From GCA-003244245 sp050699875 (GTDB lineage: Bacteria > Actinomycetota > Actinomycetes > Mycobacteriales > Pseudonocardiaceae): a stretch of 64,000 nucleotides of DNA. Below, in pieces: positions 52,519-62,816 of this stretch; the stretch's first letter is position 1; the number at the start of each line of letters is the position of its first letter. A program made the translations under genes and the position numbers. The notes below the pieces were generated by a model. It ran no database searches. It was not told where the DNA came from and was given only the letters and a program-made list of their open reading frames with translations. The stretch covers positions 1-64,000 of the forward strand of contig JBOHFX010000107.1 of the NCBI GenBank assembly GCA_050699875.1. The letters are read 5' to 3'.

Positions 52519-54405
52519 TCATCGGAGTGTAGCCATGGTGGGTGGCTGGTCGAACTGGGTTCGGTACAGCTGCTCGTACCGGCCGCCGGCGGAGAGCAGG
52601 TCGGTGTGTGTGCCACGCTCCACGATGCACCCGTCCTCGATGACGAGGATGAGGTCCGCGGCCCGGACGGTTGAGAGCCGGTGTGCGATCACGATCGCGG
52701 TCCGCCCGGCAAGTGCCTCGCTCAAGGCGGCCTGCACGGCCGCTTCGGACGTCGAGTCCAGGTGCGCGGTGGCCTCGTCGAGGATCACCACGCGCGGGCG
52801 CGCCAGCAGTAGCCGAGCGATCGTCAGCCGCTGCCGCTCGCCACCGGACAGGCGGTAGCCGCGCTCTCCAACGACGGTGTCCAGCCCATCGGGCAGGGTC
52901 GCAACGAGGTCGGCGAGCCGCGCGCGGCGCAGCACCTCCCACAGCTCGTCGTCAGACGCCGCTGGCTGGGCCAGCAGCAGGTTCGCCCGCACCGACTCGT
53001 GGAACAGGTGCCCATCCTGGGTCACCATCCCGAGCGTCTCGCGGATCGACTCGGCCGACAGGTCACGGACGTCCACGCCGGACAGTCGCACGGCGCCGGC
53101 CTCGACGTCGTACAGTCGCGGTACCAGTTGCGCGATCGTCGATTTCCCCGCGCCCGACGATCCGACCAAGGCCACCATCTGCCCTGGCTCCGCGCGGAAC
53201 GACACGTCATGCAGCACCTCCACCCCACCGCGCTCGTCAAGCTTCGCAACTTCCTCCAACGAAGCGAGGGACACCTTGTCCGCCGACGGATAGCCGAAAC
53301 ACACGGAATGGAACTCGACCGATACCGGCCCGTCCGGCAACCGCGTGGCGTCGGGCTTGTCCTGGATCAGCGGCGTCAGGTCCAGCACCTCGAATACCCG
53401 CTCGAAGCTGACCAGTGCGCTCATCACCTCCACCCGAGCACTGGCCAGCGCGGTCAGCGGCGCGTAGAGCCGGGTGAGCAACAGCGCGAGCGCCACAACC
53501 GCGCCCGGTTCCAGCTGGCCCCGCAGCGCGTAGAACCCACCTAGCCCGTAGACGACGGCCAAGGCGAGCGCCGAGACCAGGGTCAGCGCGGTGACGAACA
53601 CCCACTGCACCATCGCGGTGCGCACGCCGATGTCGCGCACTCGCCGGGCCCGGGCGGCGAACTCCGCCGACTCCTGCGCGGGCCGGCCGAACAGCTTCAC
53701 CAGGGTCGCGCCCGGCGCGGAGAACCGCTCGGTCATCTGCGTGCTCATCACCGCGTTGTGATTGGCCGACTCTCGCTCCAGCCCGGCCAGCCGGGTACCC
53801 ATCCGCCGCGCAGGCAGCACGAACACCGGTAACAACAGCAGCGCCAGCAGCGTGATCTGCCACGAGAGGCCGATCATCACCACGAGTGTGAGCGCCAGCG
53901 TCACCAGGTTGCCGACCAATCCGGACAGCGTGTCACTGAACGCCCGCTGCGCGCCGATCACGTCGTTGTTCAACCGGCTGACCAGCGCGCCGGTGCGGGT
54001 ACGGGTGAAGAACGCGATCGGCATGCGCTGCACGTGATCGAACACCGTGGTGCGCAGATCGAGGATCAAGTCTTCGCCGATTCTCGCGGACAGCCGCCGG
54101 GTCGCCAGCCCGAGTCCGGCCTCGGCTATCGCGATGACGGCGATGGCTGCGGCCAGTCCCAGTACGAGCTCAGTGGCTGCACCCTGCACGATCGCGTCGA
54201 TGACCTTGCCCGCGAGCACCGGTGTCGCGACTGCTAGCACCGCCGTGGCGACGCTGAGCAGCAGGAACCATCCTAACCGCGTGCGGTGCGGGACAGCGAA
54301 CCCGCCGATGCGCCGCAGCGTGGCCTTGGAAAACGGGCGCCGATCCTGCTGTGCATGCATCGCGTTGTACAACGACATCCACGCGGTGACTTCCATGTCC
54401 ATCAC
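52519..54405 (-). CDS. ABC exporter (half-transporter, membrane domain plus ATPase)
   Basis: 628 aa. The membrane domain is about residues 35-330 (FLLLSVATAVLAVATPVLAG, TLVVMIGLSWQITLLALLLL). The ATPase domain is fully canonical: Walker A ALVGSSGAGKSTIAQLVPRL, signature YRLSGGERQRLTIARLLLA, Walker B PRVVILDEATAHLD and H-loop VIAHRLSTVRAADL. Between the domains it has a short insertion (PSADKVSLASLEEVAKLDER). It probably works as a homodimer exporting a lipid, drug or peptide. Divergent from the DHOD-like gene. Confidence 0.92.
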   Translation of the reverse strand: MMDMEVTAWMSLYNAMHAQQDRRPFSKATLRRIGGFAVPHRTRLGWFLLLSVATAVLAVATPVLAGKVIDAIVQGAATELVLGLAAAIAVIAIAEAGLGLATRRLSARIGEDLILDLRTTVFDHVQRMPIAFFTRTRTGALVSRLNNDVIGAQRAFSDTLSGLVGNLVTLALTLVVMIGLSWQITLLALLLLPVFVLPARRMGTRLAGLERESANHNAVMSTQMTERFSAPGATLVKLFGRPAQESAEFAARARRVRDIGVRTAMVQWVFVTALTLVSALALAVVYGLGGFYALRGQLEPGAVVALALLLTRLYAPLTALASARVEVMSALVSFERVFEVLDLTPLIQDKPDATRLPDGPVSVEFHSVCFGYPSADKVSLASLEEVAKLDERGGVEVLHDVSFRAEPGQMVALVGSSGAGKSTIAQLVPRLYDVEAGAVRLSGVDVRDLSAESIRETLGMVTQDGHLFHESVRANLLLAQPAASDDELWEVLRRARLADLVATLPDGLDTVVGERGYRLSGGERQRLTIARLLLARPRVVILDEATAHLDSTSEAAVQAALSEALAGRTAIVIAHRLSTVRAADLILVIEDGCIVERGTHTDLLSAGGRYEQLYRTQFDQPPTMATLR

Positions 54406-54609
54406 ACACCACCAAGATCGGGGAACGTCCTGAGCTCGCAGGCGTTCTTGCCTGACGATCCGATGAAGGCTAAGACCTCAACTAAAGTTATGGTCAAATT
54501 TGCCGGATTCATCCTATCTGCGTCGGCGTCGAGGGGGAAGGCAGTGCTGACCGCAATGCTGAGGATTGTCGATCTATCCTGGAGGGGGTCCGGAAGGCAA
54601 GGAGAACCG

Positions 54610-55668
54610 TTGAGCGAGGTCTGGCTGGGGGATATCCGGCTACGCAACCGGCTGGTCACCTCCGCCAGCCTGCTCGGCTACGGCGCCTCTGACCCCGGTC
54701 TGGTGCCCTACGGGATGAGCCCGATCTCGAAGTTCGTGCCGCTGGAGCGATTCGGTGCGGTCACCACCCGCACTCTGACGGTGCACCCTCGCGATGGGCA
54801 TTTCACCAACCGCACCGATTGGCCTGTGGGGGCTCTGCCCGGCCTGCTGCGCAGCTACGCCACGGTGCTGCGCCACGTCGATGGTGGCTGGATCAACGCC
54901 TTCGGCTGGTGCAACGTGGGGATTGAGGCCTACCTGCGCGACTATTACCCACGCAGCCGCGCTCAGAACACCATCATCTCGGTCGGTGGATTCGCGGCTG
55001 AGGACTTCGTCGCCCTTGTCGACACGGTAAACGCGGCGATACCCCCTGGCGAGATCGCGGCCGTGGAGTTCAACGTCTCCTGCCCGAATGTCGATCACGA
55101 CTTCGAGCCGATCCTGGATGGTGTGCTCACCGACGCGGTGCCCCGCAGCAGTCACCCGGTCATCCTCAAGCTGTCACCGGACCGCGACTATGTCAGGCAT
55201 GCCCGACGGGCCGCCGCGGCCGGAGTCTCGGCGCTCACCGCGATCAACACCGTGCGCGCCCTGCGGTTGGACCCACGAACCGGGCAACCGTGGCTGGCCA
55301 ACCGCTATGGCGGACTGTCCGGCCGGGCGGTGAAGCCCATTGGGCTACGGGTAGTGGCGGAGCTGCGCGACGCGGGAATCACCCTGCCGGTGATCGCGAC
55401 CGGCGGGATCCGCACCTTCGACGACTGCCGGGAGTACTTCTGGGCGGGCGCCGACGCCGTCAGCCTGGGCAGTGCGAGCTGGCTGGCGTCCTACCCTGGC
55501 TACCTGCTGTCCCCACTGTGGGGCTGGCGGATCCGCTCGATGCTGCGCAGGATCGAACTTGTGAGTGGCAAACAGTGTTATAGCACTCAATGGCACTCAC
55601 AGGGGTCCATTAGGCTGCCGCCTAATGGACCCCTGCACCTACCGTCCGACACCGGGGACGATTCCTGA
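54610..55668 (+). CDS. Dihydroorotate dehydrogenase-like FMN protein
   Basis: 352 aa from TTG 54610, chosen because aaggagaacc precedes it; the frame is open upstream. A TIM-barrel FMN protein: VWLGDIRLRNRLVTSASLLG, AVEFNVSCPNVDHDFEP, VILKLSPD, GLSGRAVKPIGLRVVAELRD, LPVIATGGIRTFDDCREYFW and AGADAVSLGSASW. These match class 1 DHOD/dihydropyrimidine dehydrogenase-like proteins; the substrate is not certain. The end is odd: after RIELVSGKQCYSTQ it reads through the palindromic motif and the uvrC start, overlapping uvrC by 44 bp. Confidence 0.8.
   Translation: MSEVWLGDIRLRNRLVTSASLLGYGASDPGLVPYGMSPISKFVPLERFGAVTTRTLTVHPRDGHFTNRTDWPVGALPGLLRSYATVLRHVDGGWINAFGWCNVGIEAYLRDYYPRSRAQNTIISVGGFAAEDFVALVDTVNAAIPPGEIAAVEFNVSCPNVDHDFEPILDGVLTDAVPRSSHPVILKLSPDRDYVRHARRAAAAGVSALTAINTVRALRLDPRTGQPWLANRYGGLSGRAVKPIGLRVVAELRDAGITLPVIATGGIRTFDDCREYFWAGADAVSLGSASWLASYPGYLLSPLWGWRIRSMLRRIELVSGKQCYSTQWHSQGSIRLPPNGPLHLPSDTGDDS
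55561..55586. repeat. 26-bp palindromic motif, copy 2 (upstream of uvrC)
   Basis: gtgagtggc followed by aaacagtgttatagcac; with flanking tcaatggcactcac (to 55600) it makes an imperfect 40-bp palindrome. Nearly identical to the motif at 46311-46336. It lies 38 bp before the uvrC start. Confidence 0.8.
55600..55635 (+). promoter_or_regulatory. 15-bp perfect hairpin containing the uvrC start codon
   Basis: Arm caggggtccattagg (55600-55614), loop ctgccg, complementary arm 55621-55635. The uvrC ATG (55625-55627) lies in the descending arm. If formed in mRNA it would hide the start and control translation; no T run follows, so termination is less likely. Confidence 0.75.
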
Positions 55669-57601
55669 CGAACCCGGGGTGTATCGCTTCCGCGACGACC
55701 ACCACCGAGTGATCTACGTCGGTAAAGCGAAGAGCCTGCGCAGCCGGTTGAACTCGTATTTTGCCGACCTGTCCGGCCTGCACCCGCGGACCCGCCAGAT
55801 GGTCACCACGGCAGCCTCGGTCGAGTGGACAGTGGTTCGCACCGAGGTTGAGGCACTGCAACTGGAATACAACTGGATCAAGGAGTACGACCCGCGGTTC
55901 AACGTCCGGTACCGGGACGACAAGACCTACCCAGTGCTGGCCGTGACGCTGAATGAGGAGTTCCCCCGACTACATGTCTACCGGGGCCCACGCCGTCGCG
56001 GAGTCCGATATTTCGGGCCATACGCGCACGCCTGGGCGATCCGGGAGACGCTCGACCTGCTCACCAGAGTGTTCCCGGCCCGGGTCTGCTCGGCCGGTGT
56101 GTTCAAGAGACACGGCCAGATCGGCCGGCCCTGCCTGCTGGGATACATCGACAAATGCTCGGCACCGTGTGTGGGCAACGTCACTGCCCAGGAACACCGC
56201 GCCATCGTCGGTGATTTCTGCGACTTCCTGTCGGGCCGAACCGACAAGATGATCCGGCGGCTGGAGCGTGAGATGGACGCCGCAGCTGCCGATCTGGAGT
56301 TCGAACGTGCTGCCCGGCTGCGAGACAACCTGGGGGCCCTGCGCCGCGCGATGGAGAAGCAGGCGGTGGTTCTCGGTGACGGCACCGATGCGGACGTGAT
56401 CGCGTTCGCCTGTGACGAGCTCGAGGCTGCGGTGCAGGTCTTCCACGTCCGCGGCGGCCGGGTCCGCGGCCAGCGCGGCTGGGTGATCGAGAGGATCGAG
56501 CAGGTCGACCTGGTCGGCCAGTTCCTGACCCAATTCTATGGCGAACAGGCTGCGCTGGCCGGGTCCGCCGATGATGCCATCCAGCCGGTGCCCCGGGAGG
56601 TGCTGGTTCCCGAGCTGCCCGAGGACGCCGACGCGCTGACTGAATGGCTGTCCGGCTTGCGTGGTGCGCGGGTGGCACTGCGGGTGCCGCAGCGGGGGGA
56701 CAAGCGGGCGCTGGCCGACACCGTGGCGCGCAACGCCGGGGAGGCCTTCGCCCAGCACAAGTTGCGCCGTGCCGGTGACCTGACCGCCCGCGCCGCGGCC
56801 CTGCAGGAAATCCACGAGTACTTGGGGTTGGACACCGCCCCGCTGCGTATCGAGTGCATCGACGTCAGCCACGTGCAGGGCAACGACGTGGTGGCCTCGC
56901 TGGTGGTCTTCGAAGACGGGCTGCCCCGCAAGTCGGACTACCGCCGCTTCGCGATCAGGGACGCGGCCGGCGATGGACGCTCCGACGACGTCGCCAGCAT
57001 CGCCGAGGTGGTACGCCGGCGCTTCACCCGTTACCTTCAAGACAACGAGCAACCCACCGGCAGGGCGGGCCTAGATCCGGACACCGGCCGCCCCCGCAAG
57101 TTCGCCTACCCGCCAAACCTGCTCGTTGTGGACGGCGGCCCGGCTCAGGTGGCCGCCGCCGCCCAGGCGCTGTTCGAACTCGGTGTGACCGATGTGGCCC
57201 TCGCCGGCCTGGCCAAGCGGCTGGAGGAGGTCTGGCTGCCCGGCGAAGCCGACCCGGTGATCCTGCCGCGCAACAGCGAGGGCCTGTACCTGTTGCAGAG
57301 GGTGCGTGACGAGGCGCACCGGTTCGCGATCAGCTACCACCGGCATAAGCGCTCGGTACGGATGATCAGCTCGGAGTTGGACGGCGTCGCCGGGCTCGGG
57401 CAGGCCAGGCGCACTGCGCTGCTCAAGCACTTCGGCTCGGTACGGCGCATCCGGCAGGCCACCGTGGCCGAGCTCACCGAGGTACCCGGGGTCGGTCCGA
57501 GTACCGCCCGCGCGGTACTCGCCGCGCTGGGCAGCGTCAGTACAGGGGCCAGTACAAACGAAGTCAATACAAACGAAGTGGATTACGGAGCCGTGCCGTG
57601 A
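55625..57601 (+). CDS. uvrC: Excinuclease ABC subunit C
   Basis: 658 aa from ATG 55625. N-terminal GIY-YIG nuclease (PGVYRFRDDHHRVIYVGKAK), central UVR motif for UvrB binding (DLEFERAARLRDNLGALRRA), RNase H-like nuclease (RIECIDVSHVQGNDVVASLV, NLLVVDGGPAQVAAA, SYHRHKRSVRM) and C-terminal tandem helix-hairpin-helix (ELDGVAGLGQARRTALLKHF, LTEVPGVGPSTARAVLAALG). It cuts both sides of DNA lesions in nucleotide excision repair. The C-terminus ends with a small duplication, TNEVNTNEV. Overlaps rapZ by 4 bp. Confidence 0.97.
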   Translation: MDPCTYRPTPGTIPDEPGVYRFRDDHHRVIYVGKAKSLRSRLNSYFADLSGLHPRTRQMVTTAASVEWTVVRTEVEALQLEYNWIKEYDPRFNVRYRDDKTYPVLAVTLNEEFPRLHVYRGPRRRGVRYFGPYAHAWAIRETLDLLTRVFPARVCSAGVFKRHGQIGRPCLLGYIDKCSAPCVGNVTAQEHRAIVGDFCDFLSGRTDKMIRRLEREMDAAAADLEFERAARLRDNLGALRRAMEKQAVVLGDGTDADVIAFACDELEAAVQVFHVRGGRVRGQRGWVIERIEQVDLVGQFLTQFYGEQAALAGSADDAIQPVPREVLVPELPEDADALTEWLSGLRGARVALRVPQRGDKRALADTVARNAGEAFAQHKLRRAGDLTARAAALQEIHEYLGLDTAPLRIECIDVSHVQGNDVVASLVVFEDGLPRKSDYRRFAIRDAAGDGRSDDVASIAEVVRRRFTRYLQDNEQPTGRAGLDPDTGRPRKFAYPPNLLVVDGGPAQVAAAAQALFELGVTDVALAGLAKRLEEVWLPGEADPVILPRNSEGLYLLQRVRDEAHRFAISYHRHKRSVRMISSELDGVAGLGQARRTALLKHFGSVRRIRQATVAELTEVPGVGPSTARAVLAALGSVSTGASTNEVNTNEVDYGAVP

Positions 57602-58476
57602 CCGAGGCTCAGGGTGGTATCGAGGTCGCTGTGGTGTCGGGGTTGTCCGGTGCCGGTCGCAGCACGGCCGCCAAGGTGCTCGAAGACCTGGGCTGGTTCG
57701 TGGTGGACAACCTGCCGCCCGAACTGATCGCCACGATGGTTGAGCTCGGCGCGCGCTCGCAGGGTGTGGTGACCCGGGTAGCGGTGGTCATGGACGTACG
57801 TAGCCGGGCGTTCACCGACGATCTCGCCGCGGTGATCAAGGATCTGGACGCCCGCGGCTACCGGCCCAAGGTGCTCTACCTGGAAGCCACTGACGCGGTG
57901 CTGATCCGCCGCTTCGAGCAGGTCCGGCGCAGCCACCCGCTGCAGGGCGATGGCCGGCTGGCCGACGGTATCGCCGCCGAGCGGGCGCTGCTCGCCCCGC
58001 TGCGCGACGAGGCCGACCTGGTGCTCGACACCACCGGGGTGTCCGTGCACCAGCTGCGAGCCAAGATCGAAAACGCGTTCGGCGGAGAAGCCAGCACCCG
58101 CACCCGAATCACTGTGGTGTCCTTCGGCTACAAGTACGGGCTCCCGATGGACTCCGATCTCGTGATCGACGTGCGATTCCTACCCAACCCGTTCTGGATC
58201 CCGGAACTGCGGGACTTCACCGGGCTGAACCCCGATGTCCGCAACTACGTGCTGGCACAGGAAGGTGCCGAGGAGTTCCTGGACCGCTACCGCGAGCTGC
58301 TAGGGCTGATCAGCGGGGGCTACCGGCGCGAAGGCAAGCGCTACCTCACCCTCGCGGTGGGGTGCACCGGTGGTAAACACCGCAGCGTGGTCATGTCCGA
58401 GGCGTTGGCCGCCCGGCTCGGCAAGGAGGACGGAATCACCGTCAAGGTGGTGCATAGGGACGTAGGTCGCGAGTGA
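57598..58476 (+). CDS. rapZ: RNase adaptor/nucleotide-binding protein RapZ
   Basis: 292 aa, GTG start. P-loop VVSGLSGAGRSTAAKVLEDL (Arg in place of the usual Lys in GxGRST, normal for this family), then FVVDNLPPELI, YLEATDAVLIRRFEQVRRSH PLQ, and the C-terminal VSFGYKYGLPMDSDLVIDVR, RYLTLAVGCTGGKHRSVVMS. In proteobacteria RapZ controls glmS RNA; in actinobacteria its role is less clear. Fixed partner of yvcK and whiA, overlapping both neighbours. Confidence 0.96.
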   Translation: MTEAQGGIEVAVVSGLSGAGRSTAAKVLEDLGWFVVDNLPPELIATMVELGARSQGVVTRVAVVMDVRSRAFTDDLAAVIKDLDARGYRPKVLYLEATDAVLIRRFEQVRRSHPLQGDGRLADGIAAERALLAPLRDEADLVLDTTGVSVHQLRAKIENAFGGEASTRTRITVVSFGYKYGLPMDSDLVIDVRFLPNPFWIPELRDFTGLNPDVRNYVLAQEGAEEFLDRYRELLGLISGGYRREGKRYLTLAVGCTGGKHRSVVMSEALAARLGKEDGITVKVVHRDVGRE

Positions 58477-59462
58477 CTCGGGCGCTCAAAGCCGTAGCGC
58501 TGGGCGGCGGCCATGGACTGTACGCCACGCTGCTGGCGTTGCGAGCCATCACCGACGACGTCACCGCGGTAGTCACGGTGGCCGACGACGGCGGCTCATC
58601 GGGGCGGCTGCGCCGGGAGCTGGGTGTCCTCCCGCCAGGCGACCTGCGGATGGCGCTGACTGCACTGGCGGCCGGCGAGGGTGGCGGGGACCGCTGGCGG
58701 CAGGTATTCCAGCACCGCTTCGGTGGGACCGGGGCGCTGGCCGGTCATGCTGTGGGAAACCTGGTGATGGCAGGGCTGCTGGAGGTACTGGGTGATCCGG
58801 TGATGATGCTGGACGAAGTGTGCCGGCTGCTCGGAGTGACCGGACGGGTCCTGCCGATGAGCGTCGAGCCGCTGGACATCGAGGCCGACGTGGCCGGCCT
58901 GGACGGTGATCCGGGCGTCCTGCGACGGATCCGCGGCCAGGTAGCGGTGGCCACCACGCCGGGACGGGTACACCGGGTGTGGCTGCGTCCTGAGCGGCCG
59001 CAGGCGTGCACCGAGGCGGTCCGAGCGGTCGGCGAGGCCGATCTCGTCGTGCTGGGGCCGGGGTCGTGGTTCACCAGTGTGCTACCCCATCTGCTGGTCC
59101 CCGACCTGGCCACGGCGCTGGCCACCACGGTGGCTCGCCGGATCCTGGTGCTCAACCTCGTCCCGCAGCCGGGGGAAACCGCCGGTTTCTCCCCGGAACA
59201 GCACCTGACCGTGCTGTGCGACCACGCACCGTCTGGATTCACGGTGCAAGCGGTCCTCGCCGATATCGACACCGTCGCCGTGCCGGCTCGATTGCACCGC
59301 TGCGCAGCGGAGCTCGGGGGGCACGCGTACCTTGACCGGGTCGCGGACAACGGGTCTGCCGATCGTCACGATCCGGTAGCACTGGCCTCAGCGTTGCGTC
59401 GGATACTGAGATCTGCGGGCAAGCCGCACCTGCAAGGGGAGGAGAAGCGCCGGTGGCCATGA
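58473..59462 (+). CDS. YvcK/GlmR-type protein (CofD-like fold)
   Basis: 329 aa, GTG start. KAVALGGGHGLYATLLALRA, VVTVADDGGSSGRLRRELGV, PPGDLRMALTALA, GHAVGNLVMAGLLEVLGD and DLVVLGPGSWFTSVLPHLLV. The family binds UDP-GlcNAc and adjusts carbon flow toward cell-wall precursors (YvcK/GlmR; CuvA in mycobacteria). It overlaps rapZ by 4 bp and whiA by 10 bp, so all three are translated as a unit. Confidence 0.95.
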   Translation: MTRALKAVALGGGHGLYATLLALRAITDDVTAVVTVADDGGSSGRLRRELGVLPPGDLRMALTALAAGEGGGDRWRQVFQHRFGGTGALAGHAVGNLVMAGLLEVLGDPVMMLDEVCRLLGVTGRVLPMSVEPLDIEADVAGLDGDPGVLRRIRGQVAVATTPGRVHRVWLRPERPQACTEAVRAVGEADLVVLGPGSWFTSVLPHLLVPDLATALATTVARRILVLNLVPQPGETAGFSPEQHLTVLCDHAPSGFTVQAVLADIDTVAVPARLHRCAAELGGHAYLDRVADNGSADRHDPVALASALRRILRSAGKPHLQGEEKRRWP

Positions 59463-60433
59463 CCTCCGCCGTCAAGGACGAGCTGAGCCGGCTACGGGTG
59501 ACCAAGACCTGCTGCCGGCGAGCCGAAGTCTCCTCGCTACTGCGCTTCGCCGGGGGACTGCACATCATCGCGGGGCGGGTCGTGGTCGAGGCCGAACTGG
59601 ACACCGGCTCCGCCGCCCGCCGGCTGCGCCGCGAGGTGCACGAACTGTACGGGCACAACTCCGACGTGCATCTCATCACGGCAGGTGGCTTGCGCAAGGG
59701 CACCTGCTACGTGGTGCGGGTGGTCCGTGACGGGGAGGGGCTGGCCCGCCAGACCGGGCTCCTGGACGTGCGGGGCCGTCCGGTTCGGGGGCTGCCCCCG
59801 CAGGTGGTCTCCGGTGGTTTATGCGATGCCGAGGCATCCTGGCGTGGGGCGTTCCTCGCGCACGGGTCGCTCACCGAGCCGGGTCGTTCGGCCGCGCTGG
59901 AGGTCACCTGTCCAGGCCCGGAAGCGGCGCTGGCTCTGGTCGGTGCGGCTCGCCGGCTGGGCATCTCGGCGAAGGCGCGCGAGGTCCGCGGTGCCGATCG
60001 AGTGGTGATCCGCGACGGGGACGCCATCGGCGCGCTGCTCACTCGGCTCGGCGCGCACGACTCTGTGCTGGCCTGGGAGGAGCGCCGGGTACGTCGCGAG
60101 GTCCGCGCCACCGCCAACCGGCTGGCCAACTTCGATGACGCGAACCTGCGCCGATCCGCGCGTGCGGCGGTGGCTTCGGCGGCGCGGGTCAGCCGGGCCC
60201 TGGAGTTGCTCGGCCCAGGTATTCCGGGTCACCTGCTCACGGCCGGCCGCTTGCGGCTGGAGCACCGGCAGGCCTCGCTGGAGGAGCTGGGTCAACTCGC
60301 CGATCCGCCGCTGACCAAGGACGCAGTGGCGGGCCGGATCCGCCGGTTACTCGCGATGGCCGACCGGCGTGCCGAAGAGCTCGGAGTACCGGACACCGAA
60401 TCTGCAGTCACCTCCGACATGCTGGAGGCGTAG
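59453..60433 (+). CDS. whiA: WhiA family transcription regulator
   Basis: 326 aa, GTG start. N-terminal LAGLIDADG-homing-endonuclease-like domains (VKDELSRLRVTKTCCRRAEV, SLLRFAGGLHIIAGRVVVEA, SWRGAFLAHGSLTEPGR) and C-terminal HTH (RASLEELGQLADP-type: ASLEELGQLADPPLTKDAVA GRIRRL). WhiA works with WhiB in Streptomyces to switch from growth to sporulation division; it is also present in non-sporulating actinobacteria. Following gap of about 180 bp to gap. Confidence 0.96.
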   Translation: MAMTSAVKDELSRLRVTKTCCRRAEVSSLLRFAGGLHIIAGRVVVEAELDTGSAARRLRREVHELYGHNSDVHLITAGGLRKGTCYVVRVVRDGEGLARQTGLLDVRGRPVRGLPPQVVSGGLCDAEASWRGAFLAHGSLTEPGRSAALEVTCPGPEAALALVGAARRLGISAKAREVRGADRVVIRDGDAIGALLTRLGAHDSVLAWEERRVRREVRATANRLANFDDANLRRSARAAVASAARVSRALELLGPGIPGHLLTAGRLRLEHRQASLEELGQLADPPLTKDAVAGRIRRLLAMADRRAEELGVPDTESAVTSDMLEA

Positions 60434-60612
60434 CGAACACCCCGCAGCTCCCCCTCCCGGGGGTCCTGCGCGATGGCAACCGCCGATAGGGTGGCGCCCT
60501 AGAGCGTCAGGCTCAAGACCGTCAGGCCAGATGCCAGGCGCAGATTGTGCCGGCATGGGCGGCCCACCGTGCGCTGGTGTGGAGAGGGAACTGTGTTGAG
60601 GGAGATGGCAAC

Positions 60613-61613
<1,001 letters not shown>

Positions 61614-61617
<4 letters not shown>

Positions 61618-62816
61618 GAACGCTCGACGACCTGCTCGCCGAGGGCGTTTCGGGGCGGACCGTGCTGGTCCGCGCCGACCTCAACGTGCCCTTGGATGGG
61701 GAGCGGATCACAGATGACGGCCGGATTCGTGCCTCGCTGCCCACCCTGCGGGCGCTGACCGGGGAAGGGGCCCGGGTGGTGGTGACAGCCCACCTGGGCA
61801 GGCCGAAAGGCGCACCCGACCCGGCGTACTCGCTGGCCCCCGTCGCAACCCGGCTCGGTGAGCTGCTGAGCGCACCGGTGACGGCGGCGACCGATGTCGT
61901 CGGCGAGTCGGCTCGCGCCACGGTGGCCGATCTGTCGGACGGTGGGGTCGCGCTGCTGGAGAACGTCCGCTTCGACCCGCGGGAGACTGCCAAAGACGCT
62001 GCTGAGCGAGGCGCGCTGGCCGACGAGCTCGCCGCCCTTGCGGGTCCGGACGGCGCGTTCGTCTCCGATGGGTTCGGCGTGGTGCATCGCGTGCAGGCCT
62101 CGGTGGTCGACGTAGCCGAGCGGCTGCCCGCCTACGCCGGAACCTTGGTGCTTGCCGAACTCACCACGCTGCGACGGCTCACCGAGGCGCCGGACCGTCC
62201 CTACGTCGTGGTGTTGGGCGGGTCGAAGGTGTCCGACAAGCTCGCCGTGATCGAGGCCTTACTGCCGAAGGTGGACGCCTTGCTCGTGGGCGGCGGGATG
62301 TGCTTCACCTTCCTTGCCGCCCAGGGCTATTCAGTGGGTAGCTCGTTGCTGGAGAAGGACATGGTGGAGGTGTGCGCCCGACTGCTGAAAAGCGCCGGTG
62401 ACACCATCCTGCTGCCCCGAGACATGGTCGTCGCCGACGAGTTCGCGGCTGACGCGAACACCCGCACGGTGCTCGCCGACAACATCCCGGACGGCTGGCT
62501 GGGCCTGGACATCGGCCCGGGAACGGTGCGCGACTTCGCCGCGCCGTTGACCGGAGCTGCCACCGTGTTCTGGAACGGTCCCATGGGGGTGTTCGAACTG
62601 GGTCCATTCGCGGAGGGCACCCGCGGTGTCGCGAAAACCATCGCGGGCTCGAACGCGTTCAGCGTTGTCGGCGGTGGCGACTCGGCTGCTGCAGTGCGGC
62701 TGCTGGGCCTGCCCGAAGACGGGTTCTCGCACATCTCCACCGGCGGTGGCGCGTCTCTGGAGTTCCTTGAGGGCAAGGCGCTGCCCGGCATCGCGGTACT
62801 GGAGGGACAGGAGTGA
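61614..62816 (+). CDS. pgk: Phosphoglycerate kinase
   Basis: 400 aa from GTG 61614 (VRTLDDLLAEGVSGRTVLVR), overlapping the gap stop as GTGA. Conserved VRADLNVPLDGERITDDGRI R, TAHLGRPKG, LLENVRFDPRE, VSDGFGVVHR, VVLGGSKVSDKLAVIEAL, FWNGPMGVFE and VGGGDSAAAV. It transfers phosphate from 1,3-bisphosphoglycerate to ADP. Overlaps tpiA by 4 bp. Confidence 0.97.
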
